From positions 1-64,000 of the forward strand of contig JBAMJV010010731.1 in the NCBI GenBank assembly GCA_037951105.1: 64,000 nucleotides of DNA, in the 5' to 3' direction. The notes under the pieces were generated by a model that saw only the letters and a program-made list of their open reading frames with translations, was not told the origin of the DNA and made no database searches. Of this stretch, positions 1 to 12,760 are shown in pieces. Source of the DNA: Echinarachnius parma (lineage: Eukaryota; Echinodermata; Echinoidea; Clypeasteroida; Echinarachniidae). A program made the position numbers and the translations under genes. Position 1 is the stretch's first letter. Each line of letters opens with the position of its first letter.

Positions 1-160
1 GATCGCGCCTGGGGGGGGGGGGGGTGTGGGGAGGGGGGGGTTAGGAGGTTTACTCCCCCCCCCCCTTGGGCTGCCAAGTGAAAATGTGATGTGCATAGAC
101 AAACGCCCATCATGGGTTTAACCCCCCCCCCCCCCTCTTGGGCTGCCAAGTGAAAGTGTG
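1..160. repeat. G/C homopolymer tracts with a short tandem duplication
   Basis: 'ttgggctgccaagtgaaa' to 'aaacgcc' occurs twice (67 and 139) separated by a poly-C tract. The window begins inside G-rich low-complexity DNA. Confidence 0.7.
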
Positions 161-162
161 AT

Positions 163-512
163 GTGCATAGAAAAACGCCATCATTGTGTCCAGACCCACA
201 CAGTATCCGTATCGTCATTGGGTTAAACCCCCCCCCCACCTCCCTTAGCAAAATAGCCCCCAAAAATCGCCTCGCCGCTACGCGGCTCGTGGACGATGCT
301 CCGCATCGTCATTGGGTCAAACCCCCCCCCCTTAGCAAAATAGCCCCCCAAAAAATCGCCATCGCCGCTACGCGGCTCGTGGACGATGCTCCGCATCGTC
401 ATTGGGTCAACCCCCCCCCCCCCTCTTAGCAAAATAGCACAACAAAAATCGCCTCGCCCGCTTCGCGGCTCGTGGACGATGCTCCGCATCGTCATTGGGT
501 CAAACCCCCTGA
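163..512. repeat. about 90-bp minisatellite, 3-4 copies
   Basis: Each unit holds ttagcaaaatagc, ctacgcggctcgtggacgat, the palindrome cgatgctccgcatcg, attgggtcaaa and a poly-C run. The open frames on both strands are by-products of the repeat. Confidence 0.85.
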
Positions 513-552
513 TCATCCCCCCCAACCATGAGAAGAAATCGACGCCCTTGCT

Positions 553-755
553 ATTGCACTTATACTTTGTACACGGCTTAAATTATCCGTAGACAATTTC
601 ACATCTGAACACTTCAATCGTAAATATATTTTGAACGAAATGGAAATTTAAAAAACCGAAACCTGTCCCATGCTTTTATTGTTAATATGAATATAATAAG
701 GTATGAGAGAACAACTAGAATTCCAAGTAAATTTTGAGGATTTTGACAATGGGGA
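553..755. mobile_element. truncated copy of the TTAA MITE
   Basis: The part from actttgtacacgg to gaggattttgacaatgggg is homologous to the right half of the complete copies. The left half and the terminal TTAA are lost. Confidence 0.65.
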
Positions 756-1242
756 CAACCGTCGGAAAAGAGACGAATTTTTTCGGGCTAGGCTCGAATC
801 TAGAACTATAGTTCTAGTTCTACAGTAATACTCATCAACGCCTGTTCAGCATCTAGATGAGTACTGCAATGCTAATTTCGTTTTTATTTAGTATATTTTA
901 ATATCGCAGAGGAAACATATTCCACACTTTTCAAAAATATGAATCCTCTGATGGTGTATAACTTTGTAAATTGTGTGGATTGAAAAGTTTTCAAGACCTG
1001 TTTAAGTGCATTATCATAATGATGCACAGCAAATAAGGCTGATATCGAGGTAATTGTGTGTCTAAAATAAATACTACTACTACTGCAAGTACCACACAAT
1101 ATATTTAAAGTGCTTTTTCAGAGCATAAGCCAATATTGACACGAGACACGGTGGCTGTATTATTCTAGGGGAAATAAATATAAATAAACCTTGCCCTACT
1201 CATCATCACTGTTGTTTCCAGGCCTGTAACCAGGATGTTTCA

Positions 1243-1440
1243 ATGGGGGGGGGGGGGGGGGGGGGGGGTCTGCGTAATTTACAAAAACGGAACCGAGACC
1301 GATCGTGGCTGAGACCGAGACCACTGGTTGAGTTGTGTAAGGGGGGAGGGGGAATATCCGTCGCCAAACAATGTCGAGGTCGAGGCCGAGACCGAAACCA
1401 CTGGATAAGGGGGGGGGGGGGGGGTGAATGGTACATAGAA
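1243..1440. repeat. poly-G tract plus 'ccgagacc' interspersed repeat
   Basis: A G-run after 'ggcctgtaaccagga' is followed by tgcgtaatttacaaaaa and repeats of gagaccgagacc. Related copies lie at 8495-8690, 13975-14050 and 27745-28420. No coding content. Confidence 0.7.
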
Positions 1441-1499
1441 GGAGACATGAAGGATTCCCTTCATTTTCATTTTCCATGTTTCTAAATTATTTACTTGTA

Positions 1500-2216
1500 A
1501 CGCAATACAAAAAAAAAAGCCTTGCCAAGTACTGAATAGGTGGGGGAAGGGTCCGCCTACCAGATCCTCTCCTCGCTACCCCCTTGCTGATTACGCCATT
1601 TGAGTGGATGAGTGGGGAAGAATACCCCCACCCCCTTTTACTATTGTTACATTGTGGATCACTCTGTTTATGGGCAAACACAGAGGCGTAACCAGGAATT
1701 CTGCAAGGGGGCTCCAAATCCGGGGGGGGGGGGGGGTACTCACGTATATTGCCGATATGGGTATTTGCCGCTTTGAATACCCCCTTTTTTGGAGCCGATT
1801 GCCGCTCTTAAGGGTCTCATTTTCTTCCAAAAGGGCCGCTCTGTAGACCTTTAAGTAAACGATACCCGATCTTGAGACATAATTATGAGTAAAACATATA
1901 GCCGCTCTATAGACTATAATTTTTTATAAAATAGCCGCTCTTTAGACCAGGTTGACAGCTCCCAAGAACCTATTTTCCCCCCTCTCATCCTCTCCCTAGA
2001 TCCCCGTTTTGAAATTGGCTGAGGCACACCCACATAATTATGATAATTCGAGTACCCCCACCCCCGGGCTCTTACCAGCGAGCGCGTTAGCGTGAGCCGC
2101 CTTTCGGGTGGAGTCCATGGTCCCACCTTATGTACCCTGGCGGGGTCTACAGGCGGAGCCCACGGAAGCTCTTGGATTTTAGCCTTAACATTATATACCG
2201 GATTTTATACCGGCTA

Positions 2217-2252
<36 letters not shown>

Positions 2253-2330
2253 CAACAACACCAACATCAATTAAATGCCTGGCCTAAGGAGGGGGGGGGG
2301 GGGGGGGGGTGAGTGTGGGGAGTGGGAGGG
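1500..2330. other. non-coding stretch with G/C runs and (AGCA)n
   Basis: It has poly-G at 1722-1736, an (AGCA)n microsatellite at 2217-2250 and poly-G at 2291-2309. 'aggcgtaaccagga' at 1684 belongs to the poly-G repeat family. No gene seen. Confidence 0.6.
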
Positions 2331-2639
2331 GGGCAGGAGCACCCCCCTTTCGCTACGCCACTGGGCATACATCTCATGCACTTAAGTTCTGGTTTGAACT
2401 CGGTACACCGGCGAGAGGACACCGATCACCCGATATGAATGAACTTGAACTAACCTTGGAAAAATTAGGAAATGAATGGCAAAAAAGTAGCGGTTTGAAA
2501 AGAAGCGTCCCATGGGATGTGAGACCGGATCTATCGGAGGTAGTACAACCTCTTTGTAGAAAAAGGACAACCATCTTCTATAGGAAATAGGTGAAGTCCG
2601 TGGGGGGGGGGGGGGGGGGGCGCTGACTATTGGGGGCAC

Positions 2640-4860
2640 AGTCTTATGAATTTCCTTATTTTTAAAGAATTTACCCCTTACGTTTTGTATTTTTTTGGCA
2701 AATCATTAGGGGACGAGGCAGGTGCCCCCAAATACCCCCCCCCCCCATAGTAATGCCATTAGTGTGAAATTTCTACTCATGCATGCTGTATCTACTTGTG
2801 AGGAGAAAAGATAATCAACACAATCATGTTTAACACCATGTTTATTCGTTGACTCACGATGTAATTACGATATACAGTACGTATACCATGTTTATCGTCG
2901 GGTCACGCTGCCCAACTCACGTCTCTTCTCCATCGTGATATGAAGCCCCCCCCCCCCCCCCCCCTCTCCCCCCTACGCAATTTGACTTGCATAGAGGAAT
3001 TATCAACTAAAACCACAGGCCTGCATGGCTGGGGATCTTGAGGAGCTGAAGCCCCCCCCCCCCCCCCCCTCTACTGACCATGTAGTGTAGAAAGTCTGAT
3101 TAATAAAAGAAACCCCCATTTAGAGTCGGTTATTTTTGATTAGGATAGGATCGAGGTGATAACCTCTCTCCCTCCCTCCCTCCCTCCCTAACCCCCGTCT
3201 CTGGCGCCTCACTCCCTCGCCATGCAGACCCCATGCACCACCCAAGTTTTTCCTCTTGACACCACACCACACCACTCCTAAAAAACTACCCAACCCCATC
3301 GCATCGGATGATTTGTAGGCAGCATCTGGCAATCGCGAGCTCTAAGAGATCAGATCGAATTCAGTCTGGACCAGACCTCGGAAGTGCGACGAACTTCCCG
3401 TCAATTATTGGTTCCACCGACCGCTCTTGCACGAGAATTTCGGGGAAACCTGTGGTCCCACTCCTCGGTTCCACCTCTCCGAGACCCGCGTCTAGATACA
3501 GTCATGAAAAGTACCAACATCTGCGGTTCGAATCGCGCCGTTCCAGTTCGCGCGGCCGCATTAAATTTTCGTCGTTATCTGGTTAGGTGCTGTATGTACG
3601 TCAAAGGCAAGTCGCCTTTTGGGAATAGTCCCACGGTGGGAGGTCCCTTAAAGATATATACTTTTAAGAGTACTTGGTGAAAGACTTTATGTGAATGATC
3701 TTCTCAATGTGTGTGAGCCGCATTGAAGGAATGCTCCCCAGGGAGTGGAGATGGTGCACACAATGTGCGCGGACTGGCATTGCATCTTGAACGGGGTAAT
3801 AGTGTAAAGCGTTTATTAGAGATAATATTTTATCATAATATTAGGCGCTTTATAAATTGAACCTATTAGTAGTAGTAGTACATAATAATAATAATAATAA
3901 ATATATTACATTTATATAGCGCTTAATACAATGTTTCTAAGCGCATTAGTATTACCCTTGGTCATCAGGTACAGGTCAAAACCGCACAATTATCTTGCGC
4001 ACCGTCTCAACTCCCTGGGGAGCATACTAGCCCAGCTGCCCAACGGGCGCTGAAGGCTAATTAACACCCGACCAAGTACCAATTTATACTCCTGGGTAGA
4101 GAGTAGCAATGTGGATACATGTAGTACCGTATTTTGTTATTATTTTTATCATTATATTCACCGGTTCTTTCTGAAATTGTTTTGAAAGTCTTTCGATTAG
4201 TTTTGAATCCATGTGAAAGTCCGCTTAAAGGTCATCAAGCGTGGGGATGCTACACAGCGGGTCGCCATTTTGAACTAGGCTAGTTTGCGCGCACCGCATG
4301 ACACTGAGCTAACGTGCATTACGCACCGTGCGCAACGCGTACGCAAGATGGCGCCGCGCATCTGATTTGACGAATCTGAACTACCTTTAACATGAGAATG
4401 ATTCCCCTACAAGAAGTGTTTGCTTTGCATCGAGGCGTGACATTAAACATAAATTTGATAGTATTAATATCTCTTTGTGTTTTCCTTCATGCTGGGGCGT
4501 CAGTGGGACAGGGAGGGATAAGGTTTACATTATACATAAGACTGGCAACAAGACTAGTTAATGTCCAAATTTGTCCCCCTTTAGCTACAAACCGATGTAA
4601 GTCTTAGCATCTTACGCCAGAGTTCTTATATACTTGAACCCATAGTCGCGAGTAGTCCGGGGAAGGGTCCATCCTTTTTATTTTTATTTTTACAATCTTA
4701 CGCCTTAAGTTGCGTCCACATAACCCTTGAAATGTTTGGGTCTGACGGTTACAATGTGGGTCCCCAAACCATTATCTATGTTTCCAATGAAATTTTTAAA
4801 AAGATGTCCTATATCGCGCAGCCACCAAACAATTCTTTGATTTCAATTCAATTCAAAAGT
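2640..4860. other. no gene recognised; poly-C runs and a dispersed repeat
   Basis: Poly-C runs at 2737, 2947 and 3050, and (CTCC)n at 3163-3190. The block 3890-4115 is a dispersed repeat with 'tttatatagcgctt', homologous to 13505-13690. Short frames here have no recognisable domain. Confidence 0.55.
3890..4115. repeat. dispersed 'tatatagcgctt' repeat
   Basis: It shares gcacaattatcttgcgcacc, ctcccnngggagcat and ctcctgggtagagag with 13540-13690. The leading (ATA)n and 'tatatagcgc' motif also occur at 7741 and 49063. Confidence 0.65.
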
Positions 4861-4987
4861 TTTTATTTAATTTCTAACATAATTCCATGCTAGAGGAAGT
4901 TTCTCCAGTTCGTAATTTCACGTCGACCACCTTTGGTTCACCTCGTCCGCGAATTAATTCCGTTTTCTGTGATAGCAGATCCAGAAC

Positions 4988-5140
4988 ATGAACGTCGACG
5001 TGAGGACATCACGATTTCCACGTTCACTCTACGTTCACTCGTCGTCCTCGATCCAGCTGAGGACGCCGCTAAATTGGTCAAATCCACGTCGTCGTCAGAG
5101 GACGGGAAGTGAACGTCGGCGTCAGAACGTCATGTCATGT
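4988..5140. repeat. 153-bp interspersed repeat rich in 'acgtc', copy 1
   Basis: From gaacgtcgacgtgagg to gtcggcgtcagaacgtca. Repeated at 6631-6790 with about 90% identity. Contains several short self-complementary 'aacgt/acgtt' motifs. Confidence 0.75.
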
Positions 5141-5164
5141 CAACAAAGTTTTTACTAGATCACT

Positions 5165-5563
5165 TTAAAGGGATCTAGTAATTTTGTTGACATGTGCAAA
5201 AAGTGATGAATGGTCGATTCAATGTATACTGTTGTTATCTGATATGTCCACTGGGTGTTGTGTGAAAATTTCAAGTTAAATGGACATTATATCGCCGAGT
5301 AATGAGCACAAATGCAAAGTGATATTCACTATACCTCATTGCACTCACTTTGTACACGGTTTTGATGATCCAGTGGATAATTTAACATCTAAACACTTCA
5401 ATAGTAAATATCTTTTTAACGAGAGGGAAATTTGAAAAACCGAAAGCTGTCCCATGATTTTATTGTTAATTCGAATACAACAAGGTATGAGGGAACCGCT
5501 AGAATTCCAATTGGATTGTGAGCATTTGGACGGGATTTGGACAATGTTACAAAGTCCCTTTAA
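5165..5563. mobile_element. TTAA-flanked MITE copy
   Basis: It starts ttaaagggatctagtaat and ends acaaagtccctttaa, about 399 bp, with TTAA at both ends. It lies between the 'gaacgtcgacgtgagg' repeat and the 5.6 kb duplication. Confidence 0.8.
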
Positions 5564-5572
5564 ATGTTTAGG

Positions 5573-6632
5573 AGCTTTCAGAGGCTCTCGAAAGAGGTTC
5601 GTCCCCTGTGTCCCGCTAGGGATGGTTCATGATCACACTTATTCAGGCTTCGCGCCAAAGTATATTATCATAATAATATCATCTATTTGTTTGTTTGTTT
5701 TGTGTATAATTCGGTTAACATATTTCGCTGCCCTTTATACATACAATCCTGCGCACGATATTAAAACTGTTATATGACAAACAATTGAATCGTTTATTGT
5801 GATGATACAAAGAGAGGAAGATTAGTTGGTCATGAACTGTAACATCATTTGTTTGTATTTCAATTGTCAATAATATTACTTAGTATTTGTTTTCCCTTAC
5901 AACATTGAAATCATGAAATGAAAATGAAATTAAATGTTCACGTGAGTAATGTCAACATAAACTGAAACACAGAACGTTTATATATCCTTGTCGATAATAA
6001 AAGAAGGAAAGTTTGGTCATGAACTGTAACATCATTTGTTTTTTTATTTCAATTGTCAATATTACTTAGCATTCGTTGTCTCTTACCTTACAGCATTGAC
6101 ATAATATTATGAAAATGAAATTAAATGTTCGCGTGAGTAATGTAAACATAAACTGAAATATAGAACGTTTATCCTCGACGATAATAAAAGAAGGACAGTT
6201 TGGTCATGAACTGTATTTCATCATTTGTTTGTATTTCAATGAACATGAAATTAAATGTTCGTGTGAGTAATGTAAACATATACAAGAATAAAGAACGTTT
6301 AACCTTGGAACTGTAACATTTTATCCTTTCCCACGCACACGATAATAATTTCAATGTCATCATCAAGATAAGATTAAATGTACATAATGGAATGTTTATA
6401 TCTACAAATCATGCGAAGTTGTGAAAGGTAGTTTGACAGACTTGGCTCAAACAACGCCAAACTTTGATGACGAACTTTCATTCATCATTCTCTGCTGTCA
6501 TAAAAAAGGATGCATTTATTCGTCCTTCAATTTTGATAGCTCTGACATAATAATAATCATTATTTTTTCCACGAAATGAGAATTACGGGAAAAAGGAACG
6601 CGTGCCGTTCGTGATAAATCACCGCAAAACGT
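5573..6632. repeat. approx. 1 kb direct duplication, copy 1
   Basis: Matches 7249-8217 from the 'ggcttcgcgccaaagt' block through tggtcatgaactgtaacatc units to ggaacgcgtgccgttcgtga. Inside, a 170-bp unit (tggtcatgaactgta ... aacgttta) is itself tandemly repeated. Non-coding. Confidence 0.8.
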
Positions 6633-6790
6633 GAACGTCGACGTGAGGACGTCACGATTTCCACGTTTACTCAACGTTCACTGTCGTGTCGTCCTCGATC
6701 CAGTTGAGGACGCCGCTAAATTGGTCAAATCCACGTCGTCGTCAGTTAGAGGACGGGAAGCGAACGTCGGCGTCAGAACGTCAGCACACC
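6631..6790. repeat. 'acgtc'-rich repeat, copy 2
   Basis: Same block as 4988-5140; sits at the end of the first copy of the 1 kb duplication. Confidence 0.75.
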
Positions 6791-7248
6791 GAGGACCACG
6801 TTCTAGATTCGGCATTGACAACTATATTATGATCTCATTATAGGATCTTATCCGATACTTTCAAAATATCCTATGAGGTAAAGAAGCATCGAAATGAGCA
6901 AAAGTCATGCAAATGCAAGCTCCGTAACATTGTCAAAGTTGACCAAACTTCCTAAGAACTCAACCGGTTCTCACATATACCTTGTTGTGTAAATTGTATT
7001 CGTATTACCAATAGAAGAAGCATAGGATATGATTTGGTTTGTCCTAATTTCTCTTTCGTTATTAAGATATTTATGATTGAAGTTCTCGGATTTGAAAGTC
7101 TCCCTGGGATACTTTCAAGTTTCAGCTGTGTGCAAAGTTTGCGAAATGAGCAACCAAATATCACTCATTCATCACTTAGTGCACCTAATACTCAAACCGT
7201 CGTCAGTTGTGTATCATGTCAACAAAGTTACTAGATCACTTTAAATGT

Positions 7249-8217
7249 TTAAGAGCTTCCATGGGCTCCTGATAGAGGTTCTGCCCCTGCTAAGGCTGAT
7301 TCCCGATCACACTACTCCAGGCTTCGCGCCAAAGTGCATTATCATTATCTATTTGTTTTGTTTTGTGTGTGTATAATTCGGTATTTCGCTGCCCTTTATA
7401 CATCTAATCTTGCGCACGATATAAAAACTGTTATGACAATCCACAGAATCGTTTATTGTAATAACATAAACTAGAGGGGAAGATTAGTTGGTCATGAAAT
7501 GTAACATCATTTGTTTGTATTTCAATTGTCGATATATTACTTAGTATTTGTAATCCCTTACAACATTAAAATAATGAAATGAAAATGAAATTAAATGTTC
7601 ACGTGAGTAATGTCAACAGAAACTGAAATACAGAACGTTTATCCCTGACGATAATAAAAGAAGGATAGTTTGGTCATGAACTGTAACGTCATTTGTTTGT
7701 ATTTCAATTGTCAATATGACTTAGTATTCGTTGTCCCGTAATAATAATAATAATAACTGTAATTTATATAGCGCTATTCCCGTGGGGATCATAGCGCTTA
7801 CAACATTGACATAATATTAAGAAAATGACATTAAATGTTCGCGTGAGTAATGTAAACATATAAAAGAATAAAGAACGTTTAACCTTGGAACTGTAACCAT
7901 TCAATCCTTTCCCACGCACACGATAATAATGTCAATGTCATCATCGTGATAAGATCAAATGTACATAATGGAATGTTTATATCTACAAATCATGCGAAGT
8001 TGTGAAAGGTAGTTTGACAGACTTGGCTCAATGCCAAACTTTGATGACGAACTTTCATTCATCATTCTCTGCTACCATATAAAAGAAGGAAGGATGCATT
8101 CATTCGTCCTTCAAGTTTGTATAGCTCTGACAAAATAATCATGATTATTTTTTCCACGAAATGAGAATTACGGGAAAAAGGAACGCGTGCCGTTCGTGAT
8201 AAATCACCGCAAAAAGT
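7249..8217. repeat. approx. 1 kb direct duplication, copy 2
   Basis: Copy of 5573-6632. It lacks one internal 170-bp unit and carries an extra 60 bp at 7741-7798 not found in copy 1. Confidence 0.8.
7741..7798. repeat. short 'tatatagcgct' insertion
   Basis: (ATA)n followed by ctgtaatttatatagcgcta and gatcatagcgct. Copy 1 of the duplication has the empty site (gtctcttaccttacagcat), so this is an insertion after the duplication. Confidence 0.7.
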
Positions 8218-8494
8218 GCTATAATATATGTTAATGTCTCCTTTTGAAAAACAAAACAAACAATAGTATTTTGATGACGTATAAGTCAATTCCAAGCATC
8301 ACGATCCGACCATTTCCATAACCATGGTCAAAACGTGCCATCTGTAAATTATTGATGGGTTTCGTCGCAAAAGGCGATACAAGCCAGTTCTGACAATTTT
8401 ATAGTAAATTCACCACCGACAAGTTGCGCTTGAATCACAAAATTCTCATATTTACAATTGCGATGTTGCTTTCAGCAAAATAACTTTTTCATGG

Positions 8495-8690
8495 GGAGGT
8501 GCGTAATTTACAAAAAAGGGACCGAGACCACTTTCCAAAAATTTTCGAGGCCGAGACCACAGGCTGAGAGTCGTGTAAGCCGGTTAAGATGGTTAAGTGG
8601 ACTCGAGACCGGTAAAAATTGGACCCGAGACCGGCAAAAAGTGGGCCTTTCTGAATTTGGGGGTGTACCCCCTGGCTACGGGCCTGGTAG
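8495..8690. repeat. 'ccgagacc' interspersed repeat
   Basis: gtgcgtaatttacaaaaaag, gaggccgagacc, ctgaatttggggg and ccccctggctacgggcctgg mark this as a member of the family at 1243 and 13975. Confidence 0.7.
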
Positions 8691-8917
8691 TAGTAGAAGT
8701 AGTAGTAGTATTAGTAGTAGTAGTACACTGTTAAAACGCTGTGTACAAATGGTTGTTAAAACTTTTCATACAACTTTAGGGGTAGCATGATAAGTTGAAT
8801 AAAGAAGGGTTGCGTGAAGCGGCCATTGTTCAAGCGTTGATGAAACGTGTTAAATCACGTGATAGTTTCGACCGCAAAATCACCGCGTTAAAACCCCTTT
8901 TGTCCCATTGCAAACCA

Positions 8918-8996
8918 AGCGAACCGAGATAGCGCAATCGATAGAGAGTGAGGCTTATAACCCAAAGACCCCCGGTTCGAATCCTACCCTTGCCGC
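8918..8996 (+). pseudogene. tRNA-like sequence (degenerate tRNA or tRNA-derived repeat)
   Basis: tagcgcaatcgatagagagt resembles a D arm with A box, and ggttcgaatcc is a perfect B box. The T stem and acceptor stem pair poorly, so it is more likely a pseudo-tRNA or SINE head than a working tRNA. Confidence 0.45.
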
Positions 8997-8999
8997 TTT

Positions 9000-9950
9000 T
9001 ACATCTTGTTTTGTATTTGCTATTTCAACAACGGGATTGTCGAAATTTATTTTAAACAACAGTTGTAGAACAAATTAAAACAACAGTTGTGTAAACTTTA
9101 AACAACTGGGGTTGTTGAATGTTTTCAACAACAGTTGGATGGTTCATATGTCAAACAGCGGTTGTTGACAAATTTCAACAAGTTGTTGATTTTTTTTTTC
9201 AAACAGCGTTTTAAAGGGATAGTTGAGTTCTGGTAAGGAGAGTACAGTTTTAGTGAAACTGAATTTTAGTAACTAAAACCTGCATCATTACATTACAAAC
9301 TAATAGTTATAACTAGAAAGGAACACAAAATTACAAATGACGTAGTAAAGATCATGTTATCATTCAAAAAGAGCCGTTAAAACGTAAGAGGGCGCTCTCT
9401 AAACACTCATCGGTTTCAACCATTTTGAATAAAATATTGTGCATGTGATGCTTTGTTGAAATAGTGATTAGATAGAGAAATAACCAACAACTATTTAAAT
9501 ACCTATTTTGTAACTTTTTGAAAAGAGGAAGCATTTTTTTGAATTTTTAACGGCTGGTTCAAAATTCTCTAATAAACCCGGGCCCCGGGTTTATTACAAA
9601 TTGTTATATTTATGGATATTTCAGCCGTTTCTGAACCGATTTTGATCAAACAAAGATGATTTTATTGTTTAAATATTATGCTCTTTCAAATTTTACACTC
9701 AGTTTTTCATTACCTCACAAACCAATTAAGTAGTCTAGCGCCCTCTCTATCAAAACTCAACTTTCCCTTTAACAGTGTAGTAGTAGTAGTAGTAGCAGCA
9801 GCATTGGTTGTTGTTGTTGCTGTTGTTGTTGTTGTTGTACAAAAGAAGAAGATAAAAAGGAGCCGTAAATTGCAGTTGTAGTCAAACTAGTATAACTTCT
9901 ATAGACGGAACCATTACTATACTCCCAGCAAGTGACTGACACTTTGGGTT
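9000..9950. other. AT-rich non-coding stretch
   Basis: 'caacaacagttgt' motifs recur between 9045 and 9205 as a loose tandem. Triplet runs (GTA)n and (TTG)n lie at 9777-9837. No gene seen. Confidence 0.55.
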
Positions 9951-9954
9951 GACC

Positions 9955-10070
9955 TCGTTAGGACTCCAAGGAATTCGAAGAAAATAGAACAACGCACTTC
10001 AATGTTGTGGTCAGGCGGGCACTGGGATCCGGGCGGGAGACTTCGGTACTTTTTTTCTTTCTTGTCACCA
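9955..10070. repeat. about 120-bp direct repeat, copy 1
   Basis: From gttgacctcgttagg through cttcaatgttgtggtcag to cgggcgggagacttcg. Matched at 10715-10830, flanking the microsatellite. Confidence 0.7.
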
Positions 10071-10127
10071 TCACCCAACTTGACCGTCTGAAAATGTAGG
10101 CCGCAATCTGAATGCCAAATATTACGT

Positions 10128-10350
10128 GTAGCAGCAGTAGTAGTAGTAGTAGCAGTAGCAGTAGTAGTAGTAGTAGTAGTAGTATTAGTGGTGCTAGTGG
10201 TGGTGGTGGTGGTGGTGGTGGTGGTGGTGGTGGTGGTGGTGGTGGTGGTGGTGGTGGTGGTGGTGGTAGTGGTGGTAGTGGTGGTGGTGGTGGTGGTGAT
10301 AGTGGTGGTGAAGGTGGTGATGATAGTGAGGTTGGCGTGGTGATGGTGGT
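10128..10350. repeat. (AGT)n / (GGT)n microsatellite
   Basis: A compound triplet run. It produces apparent long poly-Ser, poly-Gly and poly-Pro frames on both strands, which are not genes. Confidence 0.9.
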
Positions 10351-10714
10351 GGTTGTTATACCGTGATGGTAGTTCAGTGGAACATGTGGTAGAGAAGTAG
10401 TGGTGTTTGCATTATTCTTTAGTTTCTTCCCCATCACCATAGTCCTCATAGTCCTCATGGTGGTGGTCGTCGCCGTCTTTGTCGTCATGATCAAGTCGTA
10501 TGTTGTCGAATTAGTATTTATTTGTATTATAATTAATAGTACTAGCATTTTAATTATTATTGAAACTGTAGTTGGTCCTATTGTTATCATCATTATTACT
10601 TTGTATTGCTACCAACATTATTATCATTATCAAGAGTAGAAGTAGTAGTATTAGCAGTTGAAGTCAAATAAAAGACGGGACCACGTATCCTTCTTGTGAG
10701 TGATTGACCCTTTG

Positions 10715-10830
10715 GTTTGACCTCTTTAGTACAAACTCCAAGGAAAAATGGGGCAACACCCTTCAATGTTGTGGTCAGTCTAGTCGGACACTGGGAACCG
10801 GGCGGGGGACTTCGTGAACTTTTTCTTCTC
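10715..10830. repeat. about 120-bp direct repeat, copy 2
   Basis: Homologue of 9955-10070 with ccttcaatgttgtggtcag and ccgggcgggggacttcg. Confidence 0.7.
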
Positions 10831-10929
10831 CACATAATGGATTGAACTTGACCGTCGGGTTTGTTGGCCGCAAGCCAAATGCCTCGCCGTCTGGACCAAC
10901 ATTGTGTCCACACCGCATTTCAAATGCCA

Positions 10930-12478
10930 GGGCAAGTTGAGGGAAAATGTTACTGATAAACAGTAACTGTATACGTAAGTGGTTATTGTCCGTCATCCAT
11001 TATGGATAAGGTTGTGTTGCCTTAGTAAAGTTTCTGAGCATGTTCTTGTGTAAGATGGAGGCATTTGTATTCTAATTTGTGTAAGATGTGAGAAGTACTA
11101 ATGGGGGGGGGGGGGGGGGGGAGGGGGTAGATCGAAAAACAGTCTCTTTTCCGATTCGACGGCTATTCCACTGAAAGTACGTCCTGCTTTAAAACATCAT
11201 ATTTATCACCCGCAACAACACCAAAACCTACAACAAAATAAGCAGCAACAACAGCAAACAACATCAATCAGAGCAACATCAACAACAGCAACAAAACGAT
11301 AATTACAACAACATTAGCAGCAGCAGCAGCAGCAGCTATATAGCGCATCTTCCATCTCAAAGTGATGCGCTGTATTTCCAAAATGATGGGAATATGTTAT
11401 ACAGTATAGGAATTGTTTTATTCCCAGGTATCAGAGCATAGCCAATCTCTCTGAAATATCCAACGATTTTGAGAAGATACACATGTACGATGTGGACGCG
11501 ATCTCTCCAAAGACTATCCAACGACATCGGAAAGATACCTCGATTCTCAAGTACGATGTGGACGCGTCGTAGTAGTCCAATGCCAGACAGCTCGAATACG
11601 GAGAAATTATCACACTGGTGTATCTCAGTAGGAACCTTTGTTGTGACTACCTCAAAATAGGTTCACAGTAAATTAGTTTTAAGCCAAAATAAGGTCACCG
11701 TGGCTTATTTTTGGTATAACCAAGGATAAATTTGCCCTAGTTCGGGTAACAAAACCCAGAACGGAACGGAAGAATTATTCTCAAATTCTAGTTTTATTAG
11801 CTGGTGGTTACTATTAAATTGCTCTGTATTCATCATCACGCTCTACTTCCAGTCATAATTGAGGCAATTCGTGTATTATGACAGTGATTGAAATCAAGAC
11901 GTGTTCGGGGGCGTACGGGTAAATAATGATGTTTATGTTGTCAGGGACTGAGAACTTTTGTCCGAATTATCATTCTACCTCCATCTTCAGTCTTCACCCC
12001 ATGCAAAATAATATGATTTTGTCCTACAATGCGATTATATTGCTACCCAAATAAGGCTTGAATATGCGAGGTCTGTTGACCGAATGCTGCCGAATATTGG
12101 TTTTAATTTTAAAATCTCCCGGGGGCGTAGCCCCAGCATCGTCACACTCCTACCCTTAATTAAAAATAACCACAATCGTAGATGGGGGGACTTGGCTTTT
12201 TGCCAATTTCTTATTAATGTATCTTGTCTATATAGTTCCCTTTTTTAAATACTAAAGTGGAGCAGTAGAATTTGAGGCAGATATAGAGATAAAAACGACC
12301 AAAGGTGGAGCCAATGTCGAAATGGGAGGGGTGGGCAGCTCCAAGAAGGTGGTAAACGTAAGCAAAAATTAATGTATTGGAATCTCTTTAACAAGGGGGC
12401 GAGGGGCAAGGTAGGGGCACTGCACTTTTCATTATAAAGATTTCCCATTCAAACGAAACGGGGCACTTGCTTCTTGCC

Positions 12479-12510
<32 letters not shown>

Positions 12511-12740
12511 ACTTCGCCACCCCGAGCCAGAGCCGTGCTAGGCCATCGCTTATGGCCTTGTGGGTGGGACGGTATGGGGGCGGAGCGGCAATGTTCTTCC
12601 ATCGAATGGCTTGACTTGGCGGTCAATGACCCGAAGTAACAGCACAAACCGGTGTCGGCGATTCGGCGTAGTGTAGCCTATCCTTATTAACTCTCCGAGT
12701 GCCATGCATGGTCAACTCAAGTCAAAATACTGGGAAATGG
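10930..12740. other. no gene recognised
   Basis: Poly-G at 11104-11127, (AGC)n at 11311-11335, poly-C at 12481-12510 and a diverged repeat around 'gtacgatgtggacgcg' (11484 and 11551). Short frames without domains. Confidence 0.5.
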
Positions 12741-12760
12741 ATATGTATGGAATGAACTCC

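Noticed and set aside
9958-10593. 211-codon minus-strand ORF rich in Pro and Leu
   Set aside because: It is the translation of a (GGT)/(AGT) microsatellite; the other strand is open too, and no domain is seen.
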